This document shows, one piece after another, positions 1-7,366 of a stretch of 29,666 nucleotides of DNA. The notes beneath the pieces are model-generated. The model searched no databases, had not been told where the DNA came from, and saw nothing but the letters and a program-made list of their open reading frames with translations. The DNA is taken from IMG/VR virus record IMGVR_UViG_3300017788_000120, positions 1 through 29,666 of that record. One strand, 5' to 3'. The stretch comes from a virus. The position numbers were made by a program, and so were the translations under genes. The stretch's first letter is position 1; every line of letters begins with the position of its first letter.

Positions 1-758
1 AACTTCAGTAAGGTTTGTGTGCTGCCTAGATGAACGTTTTCGTCCCGAGCAATCAACTTGATGATTTTAGCATTGCCTTCCATCTTTTTCAACTCAGCAA
101 ACGCCCAACTACACGCAAATGATACATAAAATCTAATGCCCTCAAGTGCGTTTACTGAGTTGATACACATCCATAGTTTCTTCTTTAGATCATATGGCTC
201 AATTACAACTACATTTCCATTGACTGTATGTGTGTCATATCCTAACAGATTGTAGTACTGTACGGCCTGAAGTAAATCATCATAGTATTTGCTGATGTCT
301 ACCGCGCAATCAATGATCTCTGGTATATCCATGATGCCATCAAAAATAACACTAGGATCAGCATAGATGTTTCTGATAATGTGTGTATAACTACGACTAT
401 GGATAGTCTCGTTAAATGCCCATGTTTGAATCCATGTTTCTAGTTCTGGTATAGTAGCAATAGGCAAAAATGCTAAGTTAGGACTTCTACCCTGAACACT
501 ATCTAGTAAAATCTGTCGCTTTAGATTTGATGTAAAGATATGCTGTTCATACTTAGACAGTTCTTTGAAGTCTTTGGCATCACGTAGCACATCTACTTCT
601 GAAGGTTGCCAAAAAAAGCCGATTTGCTTTGTTGTCAACTTTTCAAATTGACTATACTTAAGTACGTCATACCGTTGAACTGTCACTGGACCATTTGGAT
701 CCAGAAATGCTAGTTTCTTATTATGAATAGTTCTATCTGTAGTATTAAATACGGGCAT
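1..758 (-). CDS. nrdB: Ribonucleotide reductase class Ia, beta subunit NrdB (partial, C-terminus outside window)
   Basis: Small subunit of aerobic ribonucleotide reductase, which holds the di-iron centre and tyrosyl radical used by NrdA to make deoxynucleotides for phage replication. I translated about 252 residues from the ATG at 758; the gene runs off the left edge. Seen directly: the first iron ligand D86 in [13 protein letters not shown], the [18 protein letters not shown] block with iron ligands E117 and H120 and the radical tyrosine Y124, then [13 protein letters not shown] and the second-half ligands in IARDENVHL. All match E. coli NrdB order and spacing. AGGAACT lies just upstream as the ribosome site. 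It follows the C-terminal nrdA gene with a 19-base gap, so the two subunits are co-transcribed. Identity is very secure; only the end is missing. Confidence 0.97.
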   Translation of the reverse strand, partial: MPVFNTTDRTIHNKKLAFLDPNGPVTVQRYDVLKYSQFEKLTTKQIGFFWQPSEVDVLRDAKDFKELSKYEQHIFTSNLKRQILLDSVQGRSPNLAFLPIATIPELETWIQTWAFNETIHSRSYTHIIRNIYADPSVIFDGIMDIPEIIDCAVDISKYYDDLLQAVQYYNLLGYDTHTVNGNVVVIEPYDLKKKLWMCINSVNALEGIRFYVSFACSWAFAELKKMEGNAKIIKLIARDENVHLGSTQTLLK

Positions 759-777
759 TTTTGTTAGTTCCTAAAGT

Positions 778-1311
778 TTAAATTACACAACTATCACAAT
801 CGGCATCGTCAACAGTGGATGTTTCTTCCGTTGACGTAAATTTACCTACATCTATTTCACCGGCTAGATCATTCGTATTGAAATAGTATAGAGTTTTTAT
901 ACCATATTTGTAGCATAACAGTAGATGTTTTAACATCTCGCTCATGGGTATTTTTTCTTCTTCGTAGAACTTGGGATTGTAACTAGTATTTGTGCTAATA
1001 GATTGATCAATATATTTCTGTAGTACAGCACATAACTTCAAATATCCTTCTGGACTACGCTGATCCCATAACAATTCATACTTATTTTTTAGTCTACGAT
1101 ATTCTGGAACTACTTGTTTCAATACACCGTGTTTACTTTGCTTAATGCTCACATAACTACGTGGTGGCTCGATTCCGTTGGTAGCATTTGAAATCTGCGC
1201 CGACGTATTGTGACTTTTTAGATCATTACCTAAAATGTATTCTTCTGAATTAGTGCTAATATCCCACGTATGTTCCACTGCTACATTTCTCACTATTTTT
1301 TTAATCTTCAT
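778..1311 (-). CDS. nrdA: C-terminal split-intein half fused to the C-terminal part of NrdA
   Basis: Second piece of a fractured nrdA. Residues 1-35 look like the C-terminal half of a split intein: a short beta-rich stretch with HTWDI (block F-like) ending in KSHN, the penultimate His and terminal Asn required for cleavage. Residue 36 is the +1 Thr. Residues 36-177 are the NrdA C-terminus: TSAQISNATNGIEPPR, NTSYNP, the KTLYYFNT block that carries the radical-transfer tyrosine pair, and a tail ending CDSC-VI with the cysteine pair that re-reduces the active site (E. coli spacing is CX4C, here CX2C). The native protein start is a good ATG that overlaps the endonuclease gene by 11 bases. Alone this piece has no radical-transfer or substrate module, so function should depend on trans-splicing to the product of 2329-4542. 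Confidence 0.93.
   Translation of the reverse strand: MKIKKIVRNVAVEHTWDISTNSEEYILGNDLKSHNTSAQISNATNGIEPPRSYVSIKQSKHGVLKQVVPEYRRLKNKYELLWDQRSPEGYLKLCAVLQKYIDQSISTNTSYNPKFYEEEKIPMSEMLKHLLLCYKYGIKTLYYFNTNDLAGEIDVGKFTSTEETSTVDDADCDSCVI
1207..1311 (-). other. IntC: C-terminal half of the NrdA split intein
   Basis: 35 codons from the start ATG to the Asn codon at 1207-1209; the next codon (1204-1206, ACG) is the +1 Thr of the C-extein. The length is typical of natural IntC pieces (roughly 35-40 residues). The terminal His-Asn and the WDI-x(n)-ND-L-KSHN layout match intein blocks F and G. Assigned by eye from motifs and by the perfect continuity of flanking NrdA sequence. Confidence 0.88.
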
Positions 1312-2293
1312 TCTTTAATTCCTTTAATTCTATAGAACAGATGCCTTGTTTTCGAAGATTATCTTCCCAAGGTATAAATTGTAAATTTTTAATTGAACCT
1401 ATTAATTCTGGAGATATACCTTCAATGAAGCCTCTTGAAATAGAAAAACGATGATCTAACTGATACGCACCTATTTCGCCGGCTCTGCCTCGTTTTTCAT
1501 GATTTTCCAAAACGGTTAAATCATTTTTATTAGTGTGTTCCCATACTTGTCTTTTATATAGTTCATAATCCGATAAATCATCTAACGCAATCCAAATACC
1601 TAATTTTTCAAAAGAAGATCGCATTTTTGCAATTCGCTGAGCAAATTCCTCGTCTCCTAAGTTTTCCCTAGTACAATGTCCTTTTGCTTTTCTGTTTTTT
1701 TCGTCAGCTTCTGATTCAGAATATCCTAGTGTGTTTATCAAGTAATTTTTGTATGCATCTTTTCCAATCTTTTTATCGTGAATGCTTCTTATTTTTTTTC
1801 TAGCATAATCCAAATTTAATCCTCTACTAGTATAATACTCTATATGCAATGGGCTATGTTTATGTTGATAATCTAACGCCATTTTTGTTGCATCTTCAAC
1901 AGAATATCCAAGTTTCATATAATAGTGAGGTGATAATTTAGATTGTAATTTGCCGTTAATTTTAGAGTTTTGATGTCCTATTCCCAATGATTTTTCTTTC
2001 CATTCATTATATTTTTTTGTGCCTAATTCTGAACCGTATTTTTTAATAAAATTAGGCAAATTTGTGGCTTTTTTTTCTTTAAATTGTTGAATAGTTTTTT
2101 TTGCTTCTTCTAATGAACATTTATCTCTCTTCATTACGTATTCTGGATCATATGGATTAGATTTTTTGATTGTTTTGCCTCTATTCCACACACTTTTTTC
2201 TTTTATTTTTTCAATCGTAACTAATGCCTCTTCGTATGAAACATTGTCGCGCTTCATGATGTATACGGGATCATATGGATTTGCTTTGGGCAT
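1301..2293 (-). CDS. HNH-type homing endonuclease inserted between the nrdA pieces
   Basis: Free-standing homing endonuclease, 330 residues, encoded between the two nrdA fragments. The nuclease module is at the C-terminus: LDH at 279-281, NLQFIPW with N303, and DNLRK with N312, the spacing of phage HNH enzymes (His general base, Asn and Asn/Lys around the metal). The N-terminal two thirds hold degenerate repeats: NPYDPVYIMKRDNVSYEEA (5-23), NPYDPEYVMKRDKCSLEEA (46-64), SPHYYMKLGYSVEDA (121-135), SPLHIEYYTSRGLNLDYA (147-164) and NYLINTLGYSESEA (183-196), probably DNA-recognition units. AAAAGG upstream serves as ribosome site. The expected job is to cut intein-free nrdA alleles and spread the insertion. 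It is basic and AT-rich, richer in A+T than the flanking nrdA. I infer the target; only the HNH identity is read from sequence. Confidence 0.85.
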   Translation of the reverse strand: MPKANPYDPVYIMKRDNVSYEEALVTIEKIKEKSVWNRGKTIKKSNPYDPEYVMKRDKCSLEEAKKTIQQFKEKKATNLPNFIKKYGSELGTKKYNEWKEKSLGIGHQNSKINGKLQSKLSPHYYMKLGYSVEDATKMALDYQHKHSPLHIEYYTSRGLNLDYARKKIRSIHDKKIGKDAYKNYLINTLGYSESEADEKNRKAKGHCTRENLGDEEFAQRIAKMRSSFEKLGIWIALDDLSDYELYKRQVWEHTNKNDLTVLENHEKRGRAGEIGAYQLDHRFSISRGFIEGISPELIGSIKNLQFIPWEDNLRKQGICSIELKELKNED

Positions 2294-2309
2294 ACTTCTA
2301 CCTTTTCTA

Positions 2310-2348
2310 TTAGCGTTAATGCTTATTTTTATTTATCATTAACGCTAA
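2310..2348 (-). promoter_or_regulatory. 12-bp inverted repeat with a late-promoter core in its loop, upstream of the endonuclease gene
   Basis: TTAGCGTTAATG at 2310-2321 pairs perfectly with CATTAACGCTAA at 2337-2348 across a 15-base loop. The minus-strand loop edge reads GATAAATA (2337-2330), matching the T4 late core TATAAATA. Transcripts coming through nrdA would carry the whole hairpin, ending about 5 bases before the AAAAGG ribosome site. A transcript starting at the loop promoter would lack the 5' arm and be unstructured. This resembles hairpin control of endonuclease genes in T4-like phages, where early read-through RNA is translationally silent. The repeat and core are seen; the control is inferred. 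Confidence 0.7.
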
Positions 2349-4542
2349 CGATATCATCAAATTCGCTCAGATCTTTTACTTCTACCCATATTTTATTTCC
2401 ATTCCTATTAACTAACAATTTATGATTTTCAGTAAATCTATAAATATTTCCGTCTTCAAATTCAATTTCAGTCATGCTTTGTGGGCCATTATAATAGCAT
2501 TCGTATGCAATATTATTATTGCTTAACAAAATAGGTTTTGTAAATTCAAATCTCTGTCCTATCATATGCATGTCGTGAACTTTATCAATATCAATATTGC
2601 CTAAAGTTTTAATTAGATAATCTAACGATACTACATTCCCATCATCAAGTTTTACACTATTATTAAGACTTTGACATTCGGCCGGCATTAGTGCCATTAG
2701 TGTAGCATTTCGTTGGCCAACTTTCATAGCCTTTTGCCGAAGTTGAGCCCATGGCATACGTTCTACGTGTGGCACAAGTTCATCCACTTCACGCTTCCTA
2801 GTATCAATTGGCAATATTCCACGTGCTGATTTTAAATCCTGCCAACGAGTACATGCGCCTTGTTCTTCTGCTAAATCAATGCTTGCCTTAAGTAGATAGT
2901 AACTCCACGCCTCAGCGTATTCGTCAACTAACGACAGTGCTGCAGGATCGCTATACGATACATCATGCTTGGCTAAGAAATAAGCAAAGTTTACAATTCC
3001 AACGCCCAATGGTCTAAACTCTTCGGTTGCTAATTTTGCCGCTAGTATAGGATAATTCTGATAACTTAGTAGAGCATCTAAACCACGAACGGCAAGTGTA
3101 CATCTGCGTTCAAAGTCACGTGGATGTTTGATATTACCCCAATTTGTGGCACTAAGTGTACATAGGGCAATACGGCCATTTGGATCATTGATGTCAGTTA
3201 GTGGTACTGTTGGAAGACCAATTTCCGCACATAAATTGCTCATTTTAATTGGAGCAACACTTTCATCGAAGGGACTATGTGTATTAGCATGATCAACATT
3301 CATCAGATAAATTCTGCCCGTATCTTTGCGTTCTTGAGCAAACTGTGAGAATAGATCAATTGCTTTGTATGTCTTCTTTCTTAGTTTTGTGTTACGCTCT
3401 GCTTTGATGTATAGTTCAGTAAACTTTTCTTGATCGTTAAAAAACGCATCATACATTTCAGGAACATCAGCAGGACTAAAACAAGTAATATCACCGCCAC
3501 TAATCAGGCGTTCATACATTAACTTGTTAAATTGAGCACCGTAGTCCATATGACGAACACGATTGTCTTCCGTGCCCTTATTGTTCTTTAGTACTAGTAG
3601 ATCTTCAATTTCTAGATGCCAAATTGGATAGTATAGAGTAGCGGCGCCGTTCCGAACACCACCCTGACTACAACTACGTGTTGCTGTTTGGAAATGTTTA
3701 TAGAATGGAATTACACCTGTATGAAAGGCATCACCGTTTCTGATTGGTGATCCAATTGCGCGAATGCGGCCCGCGCCGATTCCAATTCCTGCTTTCTGGC
3801 TAACGTAGCGAACAATGCTACTAGCAGTAGCATTAATACTATCCAGGCTATCATCAGTTTCAATGAGGACACAACTGCTGAACTGTTTTTGCGGAGTTCT
3901 AACACCAGCCATAATAGGAGTAGGCAAACTAATATCGTGATTGCTAATAGCATTGTAGTACTCCTTTACCCAGCGTAGTCTTGTATTTACTGGATATTTC
4001 TGAAACAGAGTAGCAGCAATTAGCATATATGCCACTTGTGGTGTTTCAAACAATTCACCAGTTACACGATTTTGTACTAGATACTTGCCACGCCATTGTT
4101 CCATAGCAGCATATGTGAAATTTTCATCACGGCTATGATCAATTGCCGCTTCTAGTTCTTGCCATTCACTTTCATTATATGCGCTCAATAGTTCATCAGT
4201 ATAAAACCCGGCAACAACATTTTTCTTAACTAGATCTAACAGTTTCCATGGTTGATAGTCGCCATACACCTGTTTTCTGATGTGATAGTTAATCAATCTA
4301 CCAGCAACGTATTGATAGTTTGGTGTTTCTTCACTGATTAAATCAGCCGCGCTCTTGATTAAGGTTTCTTGAATGTCTGAAGTTTTGATGTTGTTATAGA
4401 ACTGAACTTTGCTTTTGATTTCTACTTCGCTAGCACTTACTCCACTGATATCTCTAGTGGCCCAGAAAACTACCTTATGAAATTTTTCTAAATCCAATGG
4501 CTCACGGCGGCCATCACGCTTGGTGACATATATATTTGACAT
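2329..4542 (-). CDS. nrdA: N-terminal part of NrdA fused to the N-terminal split-intein half
   Basis: First piece of the class Ia ribonucleotide reductase large subunit. Residues 1-622 are NrdA: an N-terminal ATP-cone (YVTKRDGRREPLDLEKFHKVV), the active-site cysteines in FSSCVLIETDDSLDSI (E. coli C225 equivalent), SNLCAEIGLPT (N437/C439/E441 equivalents) and IALCTLSATNWG (C462 equivalent), ending in VGQRNATLMALMPAE. Residues 623-737 do not belong to NrdA and look like an intein N-half: Cys1 at 623, a DDG turn, FEDGNIYRFTENHKLLV with the block-B TxxH, and WVEVKDLSEFDDIVSV before the stop. The C-extein that should follow PAE is in the separate gene at 778-1311. AAGAG precedes the ATG. The protein is expected to be inactive until trans-spliced. 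Confidence 0.96.
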   Translation of the reverse strand: MSNIYVTKRDGRREPLDLEKFHKVVFWATRDISGVSASEVEIKSKVQFYNNIKTSDIQETLIKSAADLISEETPNYQYVAGRLINYHIRKQVYGDYQPWKLLDLVKKNVVAGFYTDELLSAYNESEWQELEAAIDHSRDENFTYAAMEQWRGKYLVQNRVTGELFETPQVAYMLIAATLFQKYPVNTRLRWVKEYYNAISNHDISLPTPIMAGVRTPQKQFSSCVLIETDDSLDSINATASSIVRYVSQKAGIGIGAGRIRAIGSPIRNGDAFHTGVIPFYKHFQTATRSCSQGGVRNGAATLYYPIWHLEIEDLLVLKNNKGTEDNRVRHMDYGAQFNKLMYERLISGGDITCFSPADVPEMYDAFFNDQEKFTELYIKAERNTKLRKKTYKAIDLFSQFAQERKDTGRIYLMNVDHANTHSPFDESVAPIKMSNLCAEIGLPTVPLTDINDPNGRIALCTLSATNWGNIKHPRDFERRCTLAVRGLDALLSYQNYPILAAKLATEEFRPLGVGIVNFAYFLAKHDVSYSDPAALSLVDEYAEAWSYYLLKASIDLAEEQGACTRWQDLKSARGILPIDTRKREVDELVPHVERMPWAQLRQKAMKVGQRNATLMALMPAECQSLNNSVKLDDGNVVSLDYLIKTLGNIDIDKVHDMHMIGQRFEFTKPILLSNNNIAYECYYNGPQSMTEIEFEDGNIYRFTENHKLLVNRNGNKIWVEVKDLSEFDDIVSVNDK
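2332..2676 (-). other. IntN: N-terminal half of the NrdA split intein
   Basis: 115 codons from the Cys codon at 2674-2676 (TGT) to the last sense codon. Cys1 directly follows PAE, the position of PSE in E. coli NrdA (ALMPSETSS), a substrate-phosphate loop. TENH gives block B, and the last 25 residues resemble the end of other split IntN pieces. The block A opening CQSLNNSVKLDDG is divergent from the usual CLxGDT form but has the Cys and a DDG beta-turn in place. Confidence 0.87.
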
Positions 4543-4552
4543 TAATTTTCTC

Positions 4553-4999
4553 TTAAGTTATTTTGTGTAGTTGAAGATCTTGTACTGTTATAGTTTTTAT
4601 AAGCACAAGATCCTCATTAATTTGTTTTTTATTTATAATCTCATCGTGGAGGTAATTAAGAACATATTTTCCTCCTTCAACAAAGACTAAATTATAATTG
4701 TTCTTCGTACTTTTTTCTTGATAGATTTTTATAGTGCCTTCAATGGCGTGTTCAGTTAAGTATAGAGTATACACCATTGCTAATGCTTTGGCAAGATCGC
4801 AATAGTAATTATCGTTTATTAACTCCCACGGATTTGGCCAATTTTCTATATGATCAGTAGTCAAATAGTGTGAAACAAAAGGAGCATAACACCAAAGATG
4901 ATGCGTTTCTTTTAAGGCATCTTCTTTGGATAATGTGCTAATTTTTTTCCTAAAATCATGCCAATAGCGAAGGCGTTCGCTAGGTAATAGATTCCACAT
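4553..4999 (-). CDS. Conserved phage protein of unknown function, 148 residues
   Basis: I do not recognise a characterised family. It is rich in aromatic residues and histidines in its first half (MWNLLPSERLRYWHDF, HLWCYAPFVSHYL), followed by an alpha-helical stretch (YYCDLAKALAMVYTLYLTEH) and a beta-like C-terminal part with alternating hydrophobics. There is no signal peptide or clear membrane segment. It is four bases downstream of the tail protein gene at 5004-5528 and ten bases upstream of nrdA, so it sits at the junction between a virion gene and the nucleotide-metabolism genes. It could share the late promoter near 5553 with its upstream neighbour. Confidence 0.75.
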   Translation of the reverse strand: MWNLLPSERLRYWHDFRKKISTLSKEDALKETHHLWCYAPFVSHYLTTDHIENWPNPWELINDNYYCDLAKALAMVYTLYLTEHAIEGTIKIYQEKSTKNNYNLVFVEGGKYVLNYLHDEIINKKQINEDLVLIKTITVQDLQLHKIT

Positions 5000-5003
5000 G
5001 GTA

Positions 5004-5528
5004 TTAGAATGATAGTGTGCTTACAGTGTATTGAATATTTGCGTTAAATCCAGTGCTGCTTAAGTTTGCCGCTATTACAGCATATGCTCCTGGACCAGAA
5101 GTTCCAACTGAAATTACATCCCACTTCATGCCTATGTTAGCAGATTCGGTGTATTCTTCATCATAATAATAGGTGTTATTGGATAAATTTCTGGCTAATT
5201 TGATCCAGCCAACACGAGTATCAACATCACGCACTGCGGCATATTGAACATATATAGCGGGCTTGTTTGCGTCAGCAATACCAAATGCTAAATTAGCGGT
5301 AGTACCATCTGTTACACCCTGGCTGTATACTGTATAGTTTGGTAGATTACTGTGCTCAGTTAATATTTCTGTATTGCCAATTTCTGGAGCACCTTCACCT
5401 AGTGTGCCATTACCAATATATAATTTTCTAGTATCTACGCTCCAGCCTAATTCCGCTGTTGCCAATTGCGGTAGATCACTCTGTACACCGCTTCTGTGTT
5501 TGATTTGAGAGATTTGAACAATTGCCAT
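5004..5528 (-). CDS. Virion protein with a tropism-determinant/tail-fibre type N-terminal domain
   Basis: 174 residues. The N-terminus IKHRSGVQSDLPQLATAELGWSVDTRKLYIGNG is the recurring phage tail-protein module (Mtd N-terminal-like: R-x-G followed by LxxxELGxxxDTxxLYIGNG). It anchors fibres or neck/tail appendages in many marine T4-like phages, and a related version opens the protein at 16829-17875. The C-terminal half is a beta-rich, Tyr/Asn/Ser-rich region (GMKWDVISVGTSGPGAYAVIAANL), probably a small beta-sandwich. AAGGATAG precedes the ATG, and a late-promoter core GAATAAATA lies about 20 bases further up. Structural role is likely; receptor binding or a decoration function is inference. 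Confidence 0.75.
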   Translation of the reverse strand: MAIVQISQIKHRSGVQSDLPQLATAELGWSVDTRKLYIGNGTLGEGAPEIGNTEILTEHSNLPNYTVYSQGVTDGTTANLAFGIADANKPAIYVQYAAVRDVDTRVGWIKLARNLSNNTYYYDEEYTESANIGMKWDVISVGTSGPGAYAVIAANLSSTGFNANIQYTVSTLSF

Positions 5529-5540
5529 ACTTTTCTATCC

Positions 5541-5569
5541 TTATGACTTATTTATTCTGAAGTTCATAA
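5541..5569 (-). promoter_or_regulatory. Late-promoter core GAATAAATA inside a bulged hairpin
   Basis: Minus-strand GAATAAATA (5557-5549) matches the T4 late core and overlaps the stop codon of the nuclease gene. TTATGACTT (5541-5549) and AAGTTCATAA (5560-5569) can pair as nine base pairs with one bulged base. The position suits transcription of the virion gene beginning at 5528. Confidence 0.55.
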
Positions 5570-6237
5570 TACATTTCTACACGATTGAGCCACACATTTG
5601 AATAATGTTCAAATTCATCATCAAGTACTTCAAATTCCTGATATTGTCCATCAGCACTACACATTAAAATAACACCTGTGTTTATGTTTGTGCCGTGTGT
5701 AGCATTATGTGCCATAGCATATGCTGCTGTTTGTAAGAAGTAATCTTCAATCCATTCACGTTTTTTTGGCTTATTTGTCTGTTTGAAGTCCATAATCGCT
5801 GGACGATCTTTCCATGTACCAATACAATCTGATGTACCAGCATATAGTTGACTATAGTATAGTGGAACTTCAATGCCCCAAAATTCACCAACATGTTTTT
5901 GTAGCGCACGTTCTATGATTGTTTTTGCCATGCCGTGACTTTGAATACTATATGGATTAGTGCCAGGGTCATCAATCTTGTCATTTTTAACCCAATTTTC
6001 AAGCCATTTATGCATCCTTGTACCACGACCAGCGGCTTCAGTGGTAATTTGTTGTGCTTGTGTTTCGCCAACACGTTTTCGCCAATTGAACAGAGCTTTT
6101 TTGGATTCTTCTGATTTAGTAGCATCAAGTATAGTAGTCACGCTTGGAACTTTATGCCCATCAGGTGTTTGATAGTGACGTTTGCCAGCCGCTTCTACTC
6201 TGCTTAGTGGTGTATAGTTGTAAATGGATTTAATCAT
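5548..6237 (-). CDS. PD-(D/E)XK nuclease, RecB/Cas4-like exonuclease
   Basis: 229 residues, probably a DNA exonuclease used in phage recombination or DNA processing. Seen: GRGTRMHKWLE (the G-xxx-H motif of RecB-type nucleases, His about residue 76), GIEVPLYY, AGTSDCIG with D137, AIMDFKQTN with D150 and K152 (the D-x-K of PD-(D/E)XK), then FLQTAAYA with the Q-x3-Y motif. This is the full RecB-family order. I place the start at the ATG at 6237. An in-frame ATG at 6270 would add 11 residues but lies in the arm of a transcription terminator. The gene ends within the late promoter of the next gene. Many T4-like marine phages carry such a nuclease; its exact substrate is unknown. Confidence 0.85.
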   Translation of the reverse strand: MIKSIYNYTPLSRVEAAGKRHYQTPDGHKVPSVTTILDATKSEESKKALFNWRKRVGETQAQQITTEAAGRGTRMHKWLENWVKNDKIDDPGTNPYSIQSHGMAKTIIERALQKHVGEFWGIEVPLYYSQLYAGTSDCIGTWKDRPAIMDFKQTNKPKKREWIEDYFLQTAAYAMAHNATHGTNINTGVILMCSADGQYQEFEVLDDEFEHYSNVWLNRVEMYYELQNK

Positions 6238-6242
6238 GTTGT

Positions 6243-6271
6243 AAAAAAATAATGTGCTATCATAGCACATT
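6243..6271 (-). terminator. Rho-independent terminator
   Basis: AATGTGCTAT (6251-6260) and ATAGCACATT (6262-6271) form a perfect 10-bp palindrome around one base. Read on the minus strand it folds to a GC-containing hairpin (GTGCTA/TAGCAC) followed by ATT and seven or more T (6249-6243). It ends the transcript of 6305-6697 and argues that the nuclease start is the ATG just after it. Confidence 0.75.
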
Positions 6272-6304
6272 ACTTTTTAGGAATAAAATATTATGTAAAT
6301 TGTG

Positions 6305-6697
6305 TTAAGATCGACGCTTTAGAGCACTTTTGGCCATACGGGATACTGTATCCTCTGCGCCAGGCTGTTCATTGCTACCACCTTCGCCACTGTCAGATTT
6401 AGTATCACTATCTTCGGTATCTTTGATACTATCAGTTGAGAATACTATTCTGTTACCACTGATGCTTTTGATGATATTTTTTAATGAAGCATTTTTTTCA
6501 TTTAGATCTACTAAATTATCAACATTAAAATTAGAAATACCAGTATTGCGAATGTATCTAATAATCATATTGGTGGGCAATTCTTCTGGAAGTTCACCAG
6601 ACTTTATTTTGCCCGCCAATAGATTTAGTGCGGCTAATGCGTTAGCCTCAATAGAAGACATTTCACTGTCTTCTTTAAGAAATTCGTATGATTTCAT
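6305..6697 (-). CDS. Conserved phage protein of unknown function, acidic C-terminal region
   Basis: 130 residues. An N-terminal helical part (EANALAALNLLAGKIKSGELP) is followed by a mixed region and then a low-complexity acidic linker (DTEDSDTKSDSGEGGSNEQ), ending in a basic tail RMAKSALKRRS. I recognise no domain. Its ATG directly follows the stop of the gene at 6698-7366, and it is the last gene before a strong terminator, so it closes an operon of small genes starting near 8.35 kb. The acidic linker and basic tip recall scaffold- or assembly-type accessory proteins, but this is only a resemblance. Confidence 0.75.
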   Translation of the reverse strand: MKSYEFLKEDSEMSSIEANALAALNLLAGKIKSGELPEELPTNMIIRYIRNTGISNFNVDNLVDLNEKNASLKNIIKSISGNRIVFSTDSIKDTEDSDTKSDSGEGGSNEQPGAEDTVSRMAKSALKRRS

Positions 6698-7366
6698 TTA
6701 ACGACGTTCTCTACCCATTTCTTCACTACCGCCAGCACCGGCTTCAGCGCCATCGAAACCAGATGGTTCTTCTGCTGGCATTTCTCCAGGCATTGTTGCT
6801 GGTTGTGTGCCAGGCTGTGCTCCGCCACCTTGTTGCGTCATAGGTTGTTGTTCACCCGCTAACACACGAGCACCGCTATCTAGCGCATCACGGGCTGCTT
6901 TCAATGCTTCCATAAGTCCTTGTAGAGCACTGGTAACAGTTGATTCAAATGCGTCTGCCTTTTCAGTACCAACTTGATCTCTAATGGAGTCTAGTAATGG
7001 TGGCAATTCTTCGTTCTGCATCTTGCTAGCATCAGTAATCATGTCTTGAACAGTGTCTACCATGTCCTTAGCAGCCAGAACCACTTCGGCTGTTTCTAAC
7101 TCACCTTCAAGTAGCACTTCTTGACGATTTATCCAATCGTTTAGACTTTCGTTTACAAGTAGCATTTCCATATACTTTGGATTTTTCTCTGCTACATGTG
7201 CACCATAACTACGTTTGATAGACATCAAACTTTCAGATAAGGCATTGCTTAAACGAATTGCTTTAGGCAAAGTTAACTTATTATAATTAATTTCAAAGCC
7301 AAAACGAGTTTCTAATAACTTGTTAATTCTTTTGGCCTTAGAAGGAGATAATTGGTTCAGGTTCAT
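6698..7366 (-). CDS. Conserved phage protein, probably virion-associated, with Pro/Gly/Gln-rich tail
   Basis: 222 residues from an ATG that overlaps the previous stop in an ATGA (7363-7366), which fixes the start and suggests translational coupling. An upstream in-frame GTG would add five residues. The N-terminus LNQLSPSKAKRINKLLETRFGFEINYNKL is a helical, basic motif I associate with marine T4-like phage proteins. Long predicted helices follow (AEVVLAAKDMVDTVQDMI, residues roughly 75-165), then a disordered tail rich in Gln, Gly, Pro and Glu with repeated PGxxPAxxPG motifs, ending GRERR. No enzyme motif is present. A structural or assembly role is inferred from shape and neighbours. Confidence 0.75.
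   Translation of the reverse strand: MNLNQLSPSKAKRINKLLETRFGFEINYNKLTLPKAIRLSNALSESLMSIKRSYGAHVAEKNPKYMEMLLVNESLNDWINRQEVLLEGELETAEVVLAAKDMVDTVQDMITDASKMQNEELPPLLDSIRDQVGTEKADAFESTVTSALQGLMEALKAARDALDSGARVLAGEQQPMTQQGGGAQPGTQPATMPGEMPAEEPSGFDGAEAGAGGSEEMGRERR

Noticed and set aside
3711-3953. Open frame with strongly hydrophobic predicted protein inside nrdA, same strand
   Set aside because: It lies in another frame fully within the well-conserved nrdA, has no upstream ribosome site, and its hydrophobicity is a by-product of the frame.
2329-4542. nrdA split explained as simple frameshift or stop mutation
   Set aside because: The extra 115 and 35 residues carry intein motifs, the extein junction is exact and a homing endonuclease gene sits between; a point mutation cannot produce this.
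6238-6270. 11-residue longer start of the RecB/Cas4-like nuclease
   Set aside because: The extension is encoded by the terminator hairpin of the preceding gene; the ATG at 6237 immediately after is preferred.
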